From: Azotimanducus chitobiosivorans
GTDB taxonomy: Bacteria > Pseudomonadota > Gammaproteobacteria > Pseudomonadales > Azotimanducaceae
Length of the DNA stretch: 64,000 bases
Assembly (NCBI GenBank): GCA_965200235.1
Contig: OZ241339.1
Location: 868,001-932,000, forward strand
Reading direction: 5' to 3'
Part shown: positions 17,686 through 25,111 of the stretch, in pieces
Numbering within the stretch: the stretch's first letter is position 1
Layout of the letters: each line of letters begins with the position of its first letter
Notes under the pieces: model-generated
What the model was told of the DNA's origin: nothing
Database searches by the model: none
What the model saw: the letters and a program-made list of their open reading frames with translations, nothing else
Made by a program: the position numbers and the translations under genes

Positions 17686-18894
17686 TTGAAGATTCGAACA
17701 TCACTGGCTGGATTGGTGGCGATGGGAGTCGCGCTCGTTCTTGCAAGTTGCGGCGGTTCCCCGGACGGTGGCTCCCAATCCGGCACGACGCCGGGCGTCT
17801 CAGACGACGAAATTGTGCTCGGCTCGCACACCGACCTTTCCGGCGTGGTCGCCATCTGGGGCATCGGCACAGTCAACGGCATGCGTATGAGAATTGACGA
17901 GGCGAATGCCGCCGGCGGCGTGCACGGTCGCACGATTCGAGTTGTCGTGGAGGACACCGGCTATCAAGTGCCGCGCGCCATCCAAGCGGCCAACAAGCTG
18001 ATTCACCGGGACAAGATTTTCGCCATGCTGCTCGCCGTTGGGACGCCAACCAATAACGCTGTGCTTGAGCAGCAGCTTGCCGCGGGTGTGCCGAATCTCT
18101 TTCCACTGACTGGCGCGCGCTCCATGGCGGAGCCGTTTCATCGGCTCAAGTTCACCGCGCGCAGCCTCTACTACGACGAAATGCGCTCGGCCGTCAAGTA
18201 TTTCCACGACACGCAAGGCGCCGAGGCGTTTTGCGCGATTTATCACGATACCGAGTACGGTCTTGAAGTGCTCGAAGCGGTCAATGATCAGCTCGGCGAG
18301 ATGGGTCTTGAGCTGGCCGCGCATTCGGCCACCTTGCCGACCGACACCGAATTCACTGCCGCCGTGCTCAAGCTGAAGGACGCAGGCTGCCAAGTCGTAC
18401 TCATGGGTTCGGTGCATCGCGACACCATTCTGATTCTCGAAGCTGCCCGCAAGAGCGGTTGGGACGATGTCGCCTGGGTCGGCAACAACGCGGCGTTTGC
18501 GCAGGTGATTGCCGAACAGGAGAGCGGATCGGGAGAAGGCTATTATTGCTTTGTTCATATGCCGCAGCTCTACGAGGACTCGATTGAAGACGGGCGCGTT
18601 CGCGCATGGTGGGACGCTTACGTTGTGCGCTACGGCGCCCCGCCGGGGCCGCCTGCGATGGAGGGGTACCGCAATACTGGCCTCGTGATTGAAGCGCTCG
18701 AACGGGCGGGTCGGGACTTGACGCGGGAAGGCTTTGTCGCTGCCTTGGAGAGCATCGTGGATTACGAGGATATGTTCGGCTATCGCGTCAGCTTCTCGCC
18801 GACGAATCACAACGGCGTGAGGACTGCGAGCCTGACAGTCGTCGAGAATGGCAGGTTCAAGAAGCTCGCGCACGAGGTGTCTTACGAATCGTGA
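17686..18894 (+). CDS. ABC transporter substrate-binding lipoprotein (LivJ/LivK family)
   Basis: A 402-residue periplasmic binding protein of the leucine-binding type. The signal peptide ends in the lipobox LASC at about residue 21, so it should be anchored by lipid, with a Gly/Ser-rich linker following. The two-lobed fold is recognisable from IVLGSHTDLSG at the start and from the AIYHDTEYGLE region in the middle. A TTG start with GGAG 8 nt upstream gives the only frame with the full signal. It closes the transporter operon, delivering substrate to the LivHM-type permeases; ligand unknown. Confidence 0.88.
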   Translation: MKIRTSLAGLVAMGVALVLASCGGSPDGGSQSGTTPGVSDDEIVLGSHTDLSGVVAIWGIGTVNGMRMRIDEANAAGGVHGRTIRVVVEDTGYQVPRAIQAANKLIHRDKIFAMLLAVGTPTNNAVLEQQLAAGVPNLFPLTGARSMAEPFHRLKFTARSLYYDEMRSAVKYFHDTQGAEAFCAIYHDTEYGLEVLEAVNDQLGEMGLELAAHSATLPTDTEFTAAVLKLKDAGCQVVLMGSVHRDTILILEAARKSGWDDVAWVGNNAAFAQVIAEQESGSGEGYYCFVHMPQLYEDSIEDGRVRAWWDAYVVRYGAPPGPPAMEGYRNTGLVIEALERAGRDLTREGFVAALESIVDYEDMFGYRVSFSPTNHNGVRTASLTVVENGRFKKLAHEVSYES

Positions 18895-19157
18895 GCCTCA
18901 ACACCGAGGCGCACCGCCGCGCGCGCATGCGAAGCCGGCGCGGGCTCTTGGAACTCGATCTGCTGCTCGTGCCGTTTGCAGAGTCTATGTATTCTGCGCT
19001 GACGCAGGCCGAGCAAGCTTCCTATGACGAGATGCTGGGCGAAGATGATGTCGTGCTGCTTGACTGGCTGAAAGGTGCGGCGGCTCCGAGTCAGCGCGCA
19101 AGGCACATCGTTGGCAGAATTCGTCAGTGGCATCGAGCACAAGGCGCTCGCTTATGA
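18891..19157 (+). CDS. sdhE: FAD assembly factor SdhE
   Basis: An 88-residue protein with the diagnostic R-x-x-R-G segment (RSRRGLLELDLLL, residues about 14-26), the surface by which SdhE binds flavoproteins and promotes covalent attachment of FAD to succinate dehydrogenase and fumarate reductase. The GTG start overlaps the stop of the binding-protein gene, and the stop overlaps the ATG of ygfX. SdhE-YgfX pairing is the standard gammaproteobacterial order, which supports both calls. Confidence 0.9.
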   Translation: MSLNTEAHRRARMRSRRGLLELDLLLVPFAESMYSALTQAEQASYDEMLGEDDVVLLDWLKGAAAPSQRARHIVGRIRQWHRAQGARL

Positions 19158-19546
19158 GCGAGATCGTTTTTCATTGCGACATCGCGCCAGAGTCAAGGCG
19201 ACGCGGGTTCATCCTGCTCGTGCTGGCTTGTCTGCTCTGGCTGCCGGTCAGCTACTACCTGCCGTGGGCGGCGCTTGGCTTTGTGGTGATCGCTTTCTAT
19301 TTCTACCGCCTGCGGGCAATAGGAAACACCTTGCCCGTTGAAGTGTCGCTTTCCGAGCATCATATGAGCATCCGCAAGCGCGGAGAAGACGACTGGGTGC
19401 CGCTCACGGAAGCGCCGCGCATCTGGGCGGCTTGGGTGGTTGTGCGAGCGCCGTCGAATCTGGTGCCTTTCGGCGTGTTGTTTTTGAGTGAATCCATGCT
19501 CGGCAGCGATGTGTACCCACAGGTACGGCGAATGGTGGCGGGGTAG
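19154..19546 (+). CDS. ygfX: YgfX (CptA)-family membrane protein
   Basis: A 130-residue protein encoded directly after sdhE with an ATGA overlap. Two adjacent hydrophobic helices at residues about 18-55 are followed by a soluble domain, as in YgfX. In E. coli YgfX has been reported as a cell-division-affecting toxin neutralised by SdhE; its role here is unknown. The last 50 codons (19397-19546) have a divergent second copy at 21535-21684, beyond the restriction-modification genes. The resident gene therefore may have had its 3' end replaced when foreign DNA entered. Confidence 0.85.
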   Translation: MSEIVFHCDIAPESRRRGFILLVLACLLWLPVSYYLPWAALGFVVIAFYFYRLRAIGNTLPVEVSLSEHHMSIRKRGEDDWVPLTEAPRIWAAWVVVRAPSNLVPFGVLFLSESMLGSDVYPQVRRMVAG

Positions 19547-19572
19547 GTTGCGCACGTGGTCTTGAATTCAAC

Positions 19573-19602
19573 TGGACTGGCAGAATCAGATCACTCTACA
19601 AT
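19573..19602 (+). promoter_or_regulatory. Possible promoter of the methyltransferase gene
   Basis: A -10 box TACAAT (five of six) at 19597-19602 and a weak -35 TGGACT (four of six) 18 bp upstream sit about 40 bp before the methyltransferase start, in the gap after ygfX. Confidence 0.35.
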
Positions 19603-19640
19603 TTCCGCCCCACCGTCCCGAACGCACTGCTGAATTGGTG

Positions 19641-20690
19641 ATGAGCGTCCATCTGCACAGTGCCGCCGAGTCAGATTGCCATGCGCAAAATACCTCACTG
19701 TATTGCGGCGACGCCTTGCAGGTGCTTCAGTCGCTCGATACCGCATCGGTCGATTGTTGTATCACCTCTCCGCCCTACTGGGGGCAGCGTGAATACAGCA
19801 ATGGGGGCATCGGGTTGGAGGCCGACGTTGAAGATTACATTCATCAGCTCTGTGCGATTTTAGGGGAGGTCAAGCGAGTGCTGACACCGCAGGGGTCTCT
19901 CTGGCTCAACATAGGCGATGCATATCGCGGTAAATCTCTCGTCGGCATTCCTTGGCGAGTGGCTATTCGCCTCATGGATGAGCAGGGCTGGATATTGAGG
20001 AACGATGTCATCTGGCACAAGGTAAAAGGTTCCCCGGACAATTCCAAGGATAAACTCAGGCATGTCTACGAGGATGTCTTTCACTTCGTTTCGACGAAGG
20101 ACTGCTATTACGACATGGATGCCATTCGAGCCAAGCCCCGTAGTGCCAAGGTTCGCAACGGTGCCGTTGTATCTGCGACGGGGGTTTCAGGTGTGCGCTA
20201 CAGGCGTCAAATTGAACTTTCCACAAAGCTCAGCGACTCTGAAAAGGAAGATGCCATCATTGCGCTTGATGCGATGCTTGCCGAAGTTTCGGGCGGGCGG
20301 TTATCGGATTTCCGAATGATTGTTCGTGGTGAGCAGCGAACAACCCATTCGGATAGCGAGCGGCTTTCGGGGCGGGCCAAAGAACTCAAGGAAAGAGGTT
20401 TCTACTTCATGAAATACCATCCCAATGGTACGAAACCATCTGATGTGTGGGACATCATTCCTGAAGATAGTCAAAAACGAAAGGTGCACTTCGCGCCCTT
20501 TCCAGAGGATCTATGTCGAATACCAATTCTTGCGACTTGCCCTGCCGGGGGAGCCGTCATTGATCCATTCTGTGGCACGGGTACGACTCTGGTGGTGGCG
20601 AAGAGTCTTGGCAGGCGCAGTATCGGCATCGATATTTCCGCAGAGTATGTTGATATTGCGAAGAAGCGTATTCGCTCGTTCTTGCTATGA
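19641..20690 (+). CDS. Site-specific DNA methyltransferase (beta-type order, probably N4-cytosine or N6-adenine)
   Basis: A 349-residue amino-methyltransferase. The catalytic motif IV is SPPYWG (residues about 43-48) and precedes the SAM-binding motif I, DPFCGTGTT near residue 308, giving the permuted beta-class order. SPPYW is typical of N4-cytosine enzymes. A long insertion of about 100 residues between them (roughly 150-250) would hold the target-recognition region. The gene is intact and its stop overlaps the ATG of the restriction gene by 4 nt, as expected of a type II pair. It would protect host DNA; because its partner is broken it now behaves as an orphan. ATG 19641 is preferred over nearby TTG/GTG codons. 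Confidence 0.88.
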   Translation: MSVHLHSAAESDCHAQNTSLYCGDALQVLQSLDTASVDCCITSPPYWGQREYSNGGIGLEADVEDYIHQLCAILGEVKRVLTPQGSLWLNIGDAYRGKSLVGIPWRVAIRLMDEQGWILRNDVIWHKVKGSPDNSKDKLRHVYEDVFHFVSTKDCYYDMDAIRAKPRSAKVRNGAVVSATGVSGVRYRRQIELSTKLSDSEKEDAIIALDAMLAEVSGGRLSDFRMIVRGEQRTTHSDSERLSGRAKELKERGFYFMKYHPNGTKPSDVWDIIPEDSQKRKVHFAPFPEDLCRIPILATCPAGGAVIDPFCGTGTTLVVAKSLGRRSIGIDISAEYVDIAKKRIRSFLL

Positions 20691-21535
20691 GCAAAATCGT
20701 TGATCTGTTCGGCATGGATGTCGCGGCAAGCAAGGATGTCAATTGGGAGCAAGTCGTTGTCGACCAGTGGTGTCCATACACAAATAGCAGATGTTTTAAG
20801 GTTCGCAAGTCCCAACCGGAAATTTCGATCGGAACGTGTACAGTGCGACATGGACGCAAGGCGCGGCCAATAGTGATCTGCCCCAAACGCCTCTTGCAGC
20901 GAAAGCAGATTTTCGTCGACTCACTCCATTTGTTGCGAGGGCACTATCCCGGCAATGAGCTTCACATGGTTCCAGAAGTCGCACTTCCGGGCGGAAGCGT
21001 GGATTACCTGCTGGTCTCAGCGCTTGATGGCCGTGTTTCGGATTTCGTCGGACTGGAGATTCAAACGCTTGATACCACTGGCACGGTTTGGCCTGAGCGT
21101 CAACGTCTTATCGAGGCGATGGGTGTCTCAACAGAAGGTGACGAGACATCTTCAGATAGGAAGTTCGGCATGAACTGGAAAATGACGGCCAAGACAATTC
21201 TGGTTCAGCTGCATCACAAGGTGGGTACGTTTGAGCACTTGAATAAGAAGTTGGTTCTTGTCGTTCAGGACTAACTACTGAGCTACATGATGAGTGCGTT
21301 CGATTTCAATCATGTCAAGCGCTGCCGTGAAGCAGACACGATGCACTTTCATTCCTACGCGCTCAATGCGACCAGTGACGGCCATCGCATCGGATTGAAT
21401 GATCGGTTAAGTACTGATTCTTCTGGTATAGCCAAGTGCTTGGCGCTGAAAGCTGAGGCGAAGATAGATCTCGAGAGAATTGTTTCTGCAATAGAGGCGA
21501 GAATATGCGCGGAAACCTTGCTTGAGGTGCTGTAG
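20687..21535 (+). pseudogene. NotI-like type II restriction endonuclease split by one in-frame stop
   Basis: Two frames, 195 and 82 codons long, lie in the same reading frame and are separated only by TAA at 21272-21274 and a few codons. Read through, they give a 282-residue protein. Four cysteines at residues 29, 36, 51 and 65 recall the Cys4 iron site of NotI, and CPYTN resembles that family. The D106...E124-x-Q126 arrangement is a PD-(D/E)xK variant catalytic core. The codon before the second part reads TAA-CTA-CTG, so a CAA to TAA change is the simplest lesion. The methyltransferase upstream is intact. The NotI assignment is from memory of motifs, so it is moderate. Confidence 0.65.
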
Positions 21536-21684
21536 TGGCGCTTCACGAAGCGCCGCGCATCTGGGTGGCACGGGTCGTTGTCAGAGCACCGTCGGACCTA
21601 GTGCCCTTCGGCACACTGTTTTTGAGTGAATCCATGCTTGGCAGTGCGCTCTTTTCACAAGTGCGAAGGACCGTACAGCGATAG
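21535..21684 (+). pseudogene. Second copy of the ygfX 3' end (50 codons)
   Basis: This 150-bp stretch aligns without gaps to the last 150 bp of ygfX (19397-19546), ending in TAG at the same place. By my hand alignment 109 of 150 bases and 36 of 49 residues agree, and the blocks around EAPRIW and FLSESMLGS are unchanged. The frame is open but has no proper start. The two copies bracket the methyltransferase and restriction genes, so this is the right-hand direct repeat of an insertion. Confidence 0.88.
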
Positions 21685-21779
21685 CGGCTAGCCAGAACTC
21701 GCCATGCTCGACGCGCCGGTGAAACGAGCGATTCCGCGAGACGCTCCAACCTAAGTTTTACACGTGCTATTGTCAGCAC

Positions 21780-22019
21780 ATGAGAATACACATAGCACTC
21801 CCGGACAACATTGTCACCCAGCTTGACCAGCGTGTCGGTGCTCGCAAGCGGAGCGCGTTCATCGCCAATCTCATTCAGCGCGGACTCGAAGACGAGCAGC
21901 GGTGGGATGACATTGAAGCTGCACTCGGTGGCCTTCAGGACAAGGGACATGACCGGGATGAGGACCCTGCCGAATGGATACGGCGGCAGCGTCGCGGTGA
22001 CAGCCGTCGTTCTGGTTGA
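21780..22019 (+). CDS. Ribbon-helix-helix antitoxin, VapB-like
   Basis: A 79-residue protein beginning MRIHIALPDNIV, the short beta strand of a ribbon-helix-helix DNA-binding domain. Two helices (KRSAFIANLIQRGLEDE) and an acidic, Arg-rich tail that would wrap a toxin follow. It lies 3 bp before a PIN-domain toxin gene and would both repress the pair and neutralise the toxin. The toxin gene is damaged while this one looks whole. Confidence 0.8.
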   Translation: MRIHIALPDNIVTQLDQRVGARKRSAFIANLIQRGLEDEQRWDDIEAALGGLQDKGHDRDEDPAEWIRRQRRGDSRRSG

Positions 22020-22022
22020 AAA

Positions 22023-22272
22023 GTGTCCCGGCTACTGCTCGATTCAACCGTGCTCATAGATGCACTTCGAGGCAGGCCTGCCGGGCCGCGCATTACTGAA
22101 TTGAGGCGGCGAAACGTTGAACCTTGGATGTGCGCGATTTCGGCCGAGGAAATTTGGCGAGGTGTGCGTCCGGGTGAGGAGACGGCTGTTCGGCGCTTCA
22201 CTTGCGACGGCGAATATCGATGATTTTCCGATGCCTGAACTGGTGTTGGAGCATTGGCCAGTTGGCGTTTGA
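22023..22272 (+). pseudogene. VapC-like PIN-domain toxin with internal deletion and frameshift
   Basis: The first part (GTG at 22023) encodes a clear PIN N-terminus, with LLLDSTVLIDALRG carrying the first acidic residue and ISAEEIWRGVRPGEE the second. The frame then ends after only 66 residues. From about 22203 another frame encodes a proper VapC C-terminus, SLATANIDDFPMPELVLEHW, ending with TGA at 22270-22272. The join lacks the middle helix-strand segment, roughly 45 residues, and changes frame. The ribonuclease should therefore be dead. Confidence 0.8.
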
Positions 22273-22332
22273 ATCGGTTGGCGGGCGCTTCGGCATGCGC
22301 GCTCGTTGCTTCATGCCGGTCGATAACCGCAG

Positions 22333-22379
22333 CAAGACACCCCACTATCTCCGCTGCGCGGAACTGGTGGGGTGTCTTG
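22333..22379. repeat. Long intergenic hairpin between convergent genes
   Basis: AAGACACCCCAC (22334-22345) pairs perfectly with GTGGGGTGTCTT (22367-22378) and extends one more pair. A second stem, TCCGC-TGC-GCGGA, lies inside. It sits between the decayed toxin and the convergent amtB and could terminate transcription from both sides, though a T-run is missing. Confidence 0.75.
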
Positions 22380-22411
22380 TGAATACCTCTTATGATGTGG
22401 GAAGGAAAGTT

Positions 22412-22475
22412 CCGGCCACCCTGGGTTCAACCACGAGGGAGAGGGGAGAAGGGTTCAAAATCCCAGGATGGCCGG
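22412..22475. repeat. Second intergenic inverted repeat before amtB stop
   Basis: A 14-bp arm at 22412-22425 matches the complement of 22462-22475 with one mismatch. The 36-nt loop is purine-rich, and GGGTTCAA occurs twice, once at each end of the loop. No gene is apparent in 22273-22495. Confidence 0.7.
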
Positions 22476-22495
22476 TAAACAGTAGGCGCCGCGCT

Positions 22496-23827
22496 TCAGT
22501 CCGCTCGCTGCACGCCAAATTCGGGGTAGGCATGTAGACCGATGTCAGTCGCATCTGAGCCGACAGCCTCGTCTTCCGCGTCAAGGCGTATGCCAAAAGT
22601 CACTTTGAGCAGGTACCACACAACGAAGCTGACAGCGAATACGAAGGCGCCGATGGACACCACGCCAATGAGCTGCGTCAGGTAACTCGCGCCATCGTTG
22701 GTCGCGGGCACGATCATAGTGCCCCAGATGCCGCAGACGAGGTGCACCGGAATCGCGCCGACAACATCGTCGAGGCGGAGCTTGTCGAGCAACGGTACGG
22801 CGAGCACCACAAGGACGCCGCCAACGCCGCCGATCAGTACAGCTTGACCGAAGCTTGGCGCGAGAGGTTCGGCGGTGATGCTGACGAGGCCGCCGAGCGC
22901 GCCGTTCAAGACGAGCGTCAGATCAACTTTGCGATAAAGCGCTTGCGTGAGCAGCACGGAAGCAACGACACCGCCGGCCGCCGCAAGGTTGGTGTTGGCG
23001 TAGATGCGCGCCATCGCGCTCGCGTCGGCCGCGCTGCCAAGCGCAAGTTGCGAACCGCCGTTGAAGCCGAACCAGCCGAACCAGAGAAGAAACGTACCGA
23101 GGGTGACAAGCGGTAGCGACGAGGCTGGCATCGGGTGGATGCGTCCGTCGCTCGTGTATTTGCCTGCGCGTCCGCCAAGCAAGATGACGCCCGCGAGCGC
23201 GCACCAGCCGCCGGTGGAATGCACGATGGTGGAGCCAGCGAAGTCGCTGAAGCCGAGCTCGGAGAGCCAGCCGCCGCCCCACTGCCATGCGCCTTGGATT
23301 GGATAGATGATGGCGACGAGTACGAGAACAACCGCGAAGAAGGCGAACACCTTGACGCGTTCGGCGACTGCCCCTGAGACAATCGATGCCGCGGTTGCCA
23401 CAAATACCATCTGGAAGAACCAGTCTGACGCGGCCGCATAGCCGCCATCAACGCCCTCCACATCGGGGCTTGGCACGTCAAAGAGCGAGAAACTGCCCAT
23501 CCAGCCGCCATCAACGCCCGCATACATGAGGTTGTAGCCCACAAGGAAGAACATAATGCCCGCCATCGAATAAAGCGTGATGTTCTTGAGGCAGATGGTG
23601 GCAACCGTCTTGGTTTTCACCATGCCGGATTCGAGCATGCAAAAGCCGGCAGCCATGAGCATGACCAGGAACCCGTTGACGAGGAACGAGAAGGTGTTGA
23701 AGACAAAAGCCACTTCATCTGCTTGCGCAGCGCCGTCCTCTGCCATTGCTCCGGTGGCAAGCAGGAGCGTGGGCAGGGCGGCGAGCGGTAACCCGCAGCG
23801 AAGGAATCTTGCAGAATGTCGAATCAT
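22496..23827 (-). CDS. amtB: Ammonium transporter (Amt family)
   Basis: A 443-residue inner-membrane ammonium channel with a cleavable signal peptide (cleavage near AMA/EDG at about residue 30) and eleven hydrophobic helices. Family segments include FCMLESGMV early, the FAGSTIVHSTGG pore region and FGWFGFNGGS. It admits ammonium under nitrogen limitation. The glnK gene that normally sits beside amtB is absent here. The ATG at 23827 gives the complete signal peptide; the frame upstream runs into the divergent apbE gene. Only about 25 bp separate the two starts, so their promoters must overlap the coding regions or one start is mis-called. Confidence 0.93.
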   Translation of the reverse strand: MIRHSARFLRCGLPLAALPTLLLATGAMAEDGAAQADEVAFVFNTFSFLVNGFLVMLMAAGFCMLESGMVKTKTVATICLKNITLYSMAGIMFFLVGYNLMYAGVDGGWMGSFSLFDVPSPDVEGVDGGYAAASDWFFQMVFVATAASIVSGAVAERVKVFAFFAVVLVLVAIIYPIQGAWQWGGGWLSELGFSDFAGSTIVHSTGGWCALAGVILLGGRAGKYTSDGRIHPMPASSLPLVTLGTFLLWFGWFGFNGGSQLALGSAADASAMARIYANTNLAAAGGVVASVLLTQALYRKVDLTLVLNGALGGLVSITAEPLAPSFGQAVLIGGVGGVLVVLAVPLLDKLRLDDVVGAIPVHLVCGIWGTMIVPATNDGASYLTQLIGVVSIGAFVFAVSFVVWYLLKVTFGIRLDAEDEAVGSDATDIGLHAYPEFGVQRAD

Positions 23828-23852
23828 GATACGTCTCTCTGGCAATCGAAAA

Positions 23853-24926
23853 ATGTGTGGACGGCACTTTCGCACCTGCAAACCAGCAAAACTCTGCGGA
23901 CTTGTTGCAACTCACTCAAGCAAGTTCTGTGCCATCTTGGTGATGGCGATTGCGGTTTCTGGCTGCGGCGCGCCTTCCATGCACGACGCGCAGGCGATTC
24001 GAGGCCAGGTGTTTGGCACAAGCTACGCCTTGAAACTGGCTTGCTCGCTTGACAGTGTGGAAGCTCGTTCAATTGTCGAGTCAGCCTTCGACCACGTTGA
24101 TGTCGCGATGTCAACCTATCGGCAAGACTCGGAGGTCATGCGTCTCAACCGGTCGGCGCTTGGATCCTGGCTTGCAGTATCGGAGGATTTCGCGCGGGTT
24201 GCGGCCGCTTCCATCAGTTTGGCGCGTTTCACCGGGGGTGCGTTCGACCCGACAGTCGGCGCGCTTGTGGATCTATGGGGGTTCTCCGGTGGCAATGTGC
24301 CTGACCAAGTGCCCACTGACAGCGACATAGAGCGCCTGCAATCGAATAGCGGATGGCGCCATCTCGAACTCGACCTCGTAAGGCCCGCTATTCGAAGGCT
24401 TTCAGACTTCTCGCTTGACCTGTCGGCAATCGCCAAAGGCTACGCCGTGGATCTTGCGATTGAGGCCTTGGAGTCCGCAGGCTGCGCGGATCTACTGCTC
24501 GAAGTGGGTGGGGAAGTCGGCGTGCGCGGGCGGCGGATGGACGGAGAACCCTGGGTGCTTGGCATCGAGACGCCGCAAAAGGCCTCCGGTGTCGCGCTTA
24601 CTGTTGACCTTTCCGATGCTTCAATCGCCACGTCCGGAGACTACCGCAACCAAGTGCGCATCGGTGACGCCGTGTTTTCGCACACGATTGACCCGGCGAC
24701 GGGACGCCCAGTGACGCACAGCCTCGCTTCGGTGAGCGTGATCGCCGAGACCGCCATGCGCGCCGATGCTTTGGCAACGGCGCTCAACGTCATGGGTCCG
24801 AAACGTGGACGCGCGTTCGCTGAAGCGCACCATATCGATGCGTACTTTATTGTTCGCATTGATTCGGGCTATGATTCGTTTGCCACCGGGCGTTTTCAAC
24901 CAACACAAAAACAAACAACACCATGA
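23853..24926 (+). CDS. apbE: FAD:protein FMN transferase ApbE (lipoprotein)
   Basis: ApbE attaches FMN covalently to threonine of target flavoproteins such as NqrB, NqrC and RnfG. The 357-residue protein has a lipobox AVSGC near residue 38. It also has the family segments TYRQDSEVMRLNRS, DLSAIAKGYAVDLAI (magnesium/FAD site) and HTIDPATGRPV. The ATG at 23853 is chosen because it supplies a basic n-region; ATG 23943 would leave no signal. It overlaps nqrM by 4 nt, which points to Na+-NQR as the target, but no nqr structural gene is in the window. Confidence 0.85.
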   Translation: MCGRHFRTCKPAKLCGLVATHSSKFCAILVMAIAVSGCGAPSMHDAQAIRGQVFGTSYALKLACSLDSVEARSIVESAFDHVDVAMSTYRQDSEVMRLNRSALGSWLAVSEDFARVAAASISLARFTGGAFDPTVGALVDLWGFSGGNVPDQVPTDSDIERLQSNSGWRHLELDLVRPAIRRLSDFSLDLSAIAKGYAVDLAIEALESAGCADLLLEVGGEVGVRGRRMDGEPWVLGIETPQKASGVALTVDLSDASIATSGDYRNQVRIGDAVFSHTIDPATGRPVTHSLASVSVIAETAMRADALATALNVMGPKRGRAFAEAHHIDAYFIVRIDSGYDSFATGRFQPTQKQTTP

Positions 24927-25111
24927 CCACCCTGATATTTGTCTTCCTCGCCATGCTCATCGTCATTGGCATCATGGCGGTCGGCCTCTACTTCGGTCGC
25001 GCGCCCATCAAGGGCAGCTGTGGCGGCATGTCGGCCATTGCTGGGCAAGGCGCTCAGAATGGACAGGCGTGCGCCATTTGCGGACGACCCGGCGAACCCT
25101 GCGACGCCTGA
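24923..25111 (+). CDS. nqrM: Na+-NQR maturation protein NqrM
   Basis: A 62-residue protein with one N-terminal membrane helix, followed by KGSCGGM and CAICGRPGEPC. The four cysteines are typical of NqrM (DUF539), which is needed to insert iron into the NqrD/NqrE site of the sodium-pumping NADH:quinone oxidoreductase. It follows apbE with an ATGA overlap, the usual pairing. It implies that the organism carries Na+-NQR elsewhere. Confidence 0.9.
   Translation: MTTLIFVFLAMLIVIGIMAVGLYFGRAPIKGSCGGMSAIAGQGAQNGQACAICGRPGEPCDA

Noticed and set aside
19550..22500. tRNA-targeted integrative element or prophage carrying the restriction-modification genes
   Set aside because: There is no tRNA, integrase or phage gene here; the only flanking repeat is the ygfX 3' end.
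22202..22537. A 111-codon frame after the VapC remnant
   Set aside because: It merely reads through the VapC remnant and two palindromes in a third frame; it has no ribosome site or family resemblance and runs into amtB.
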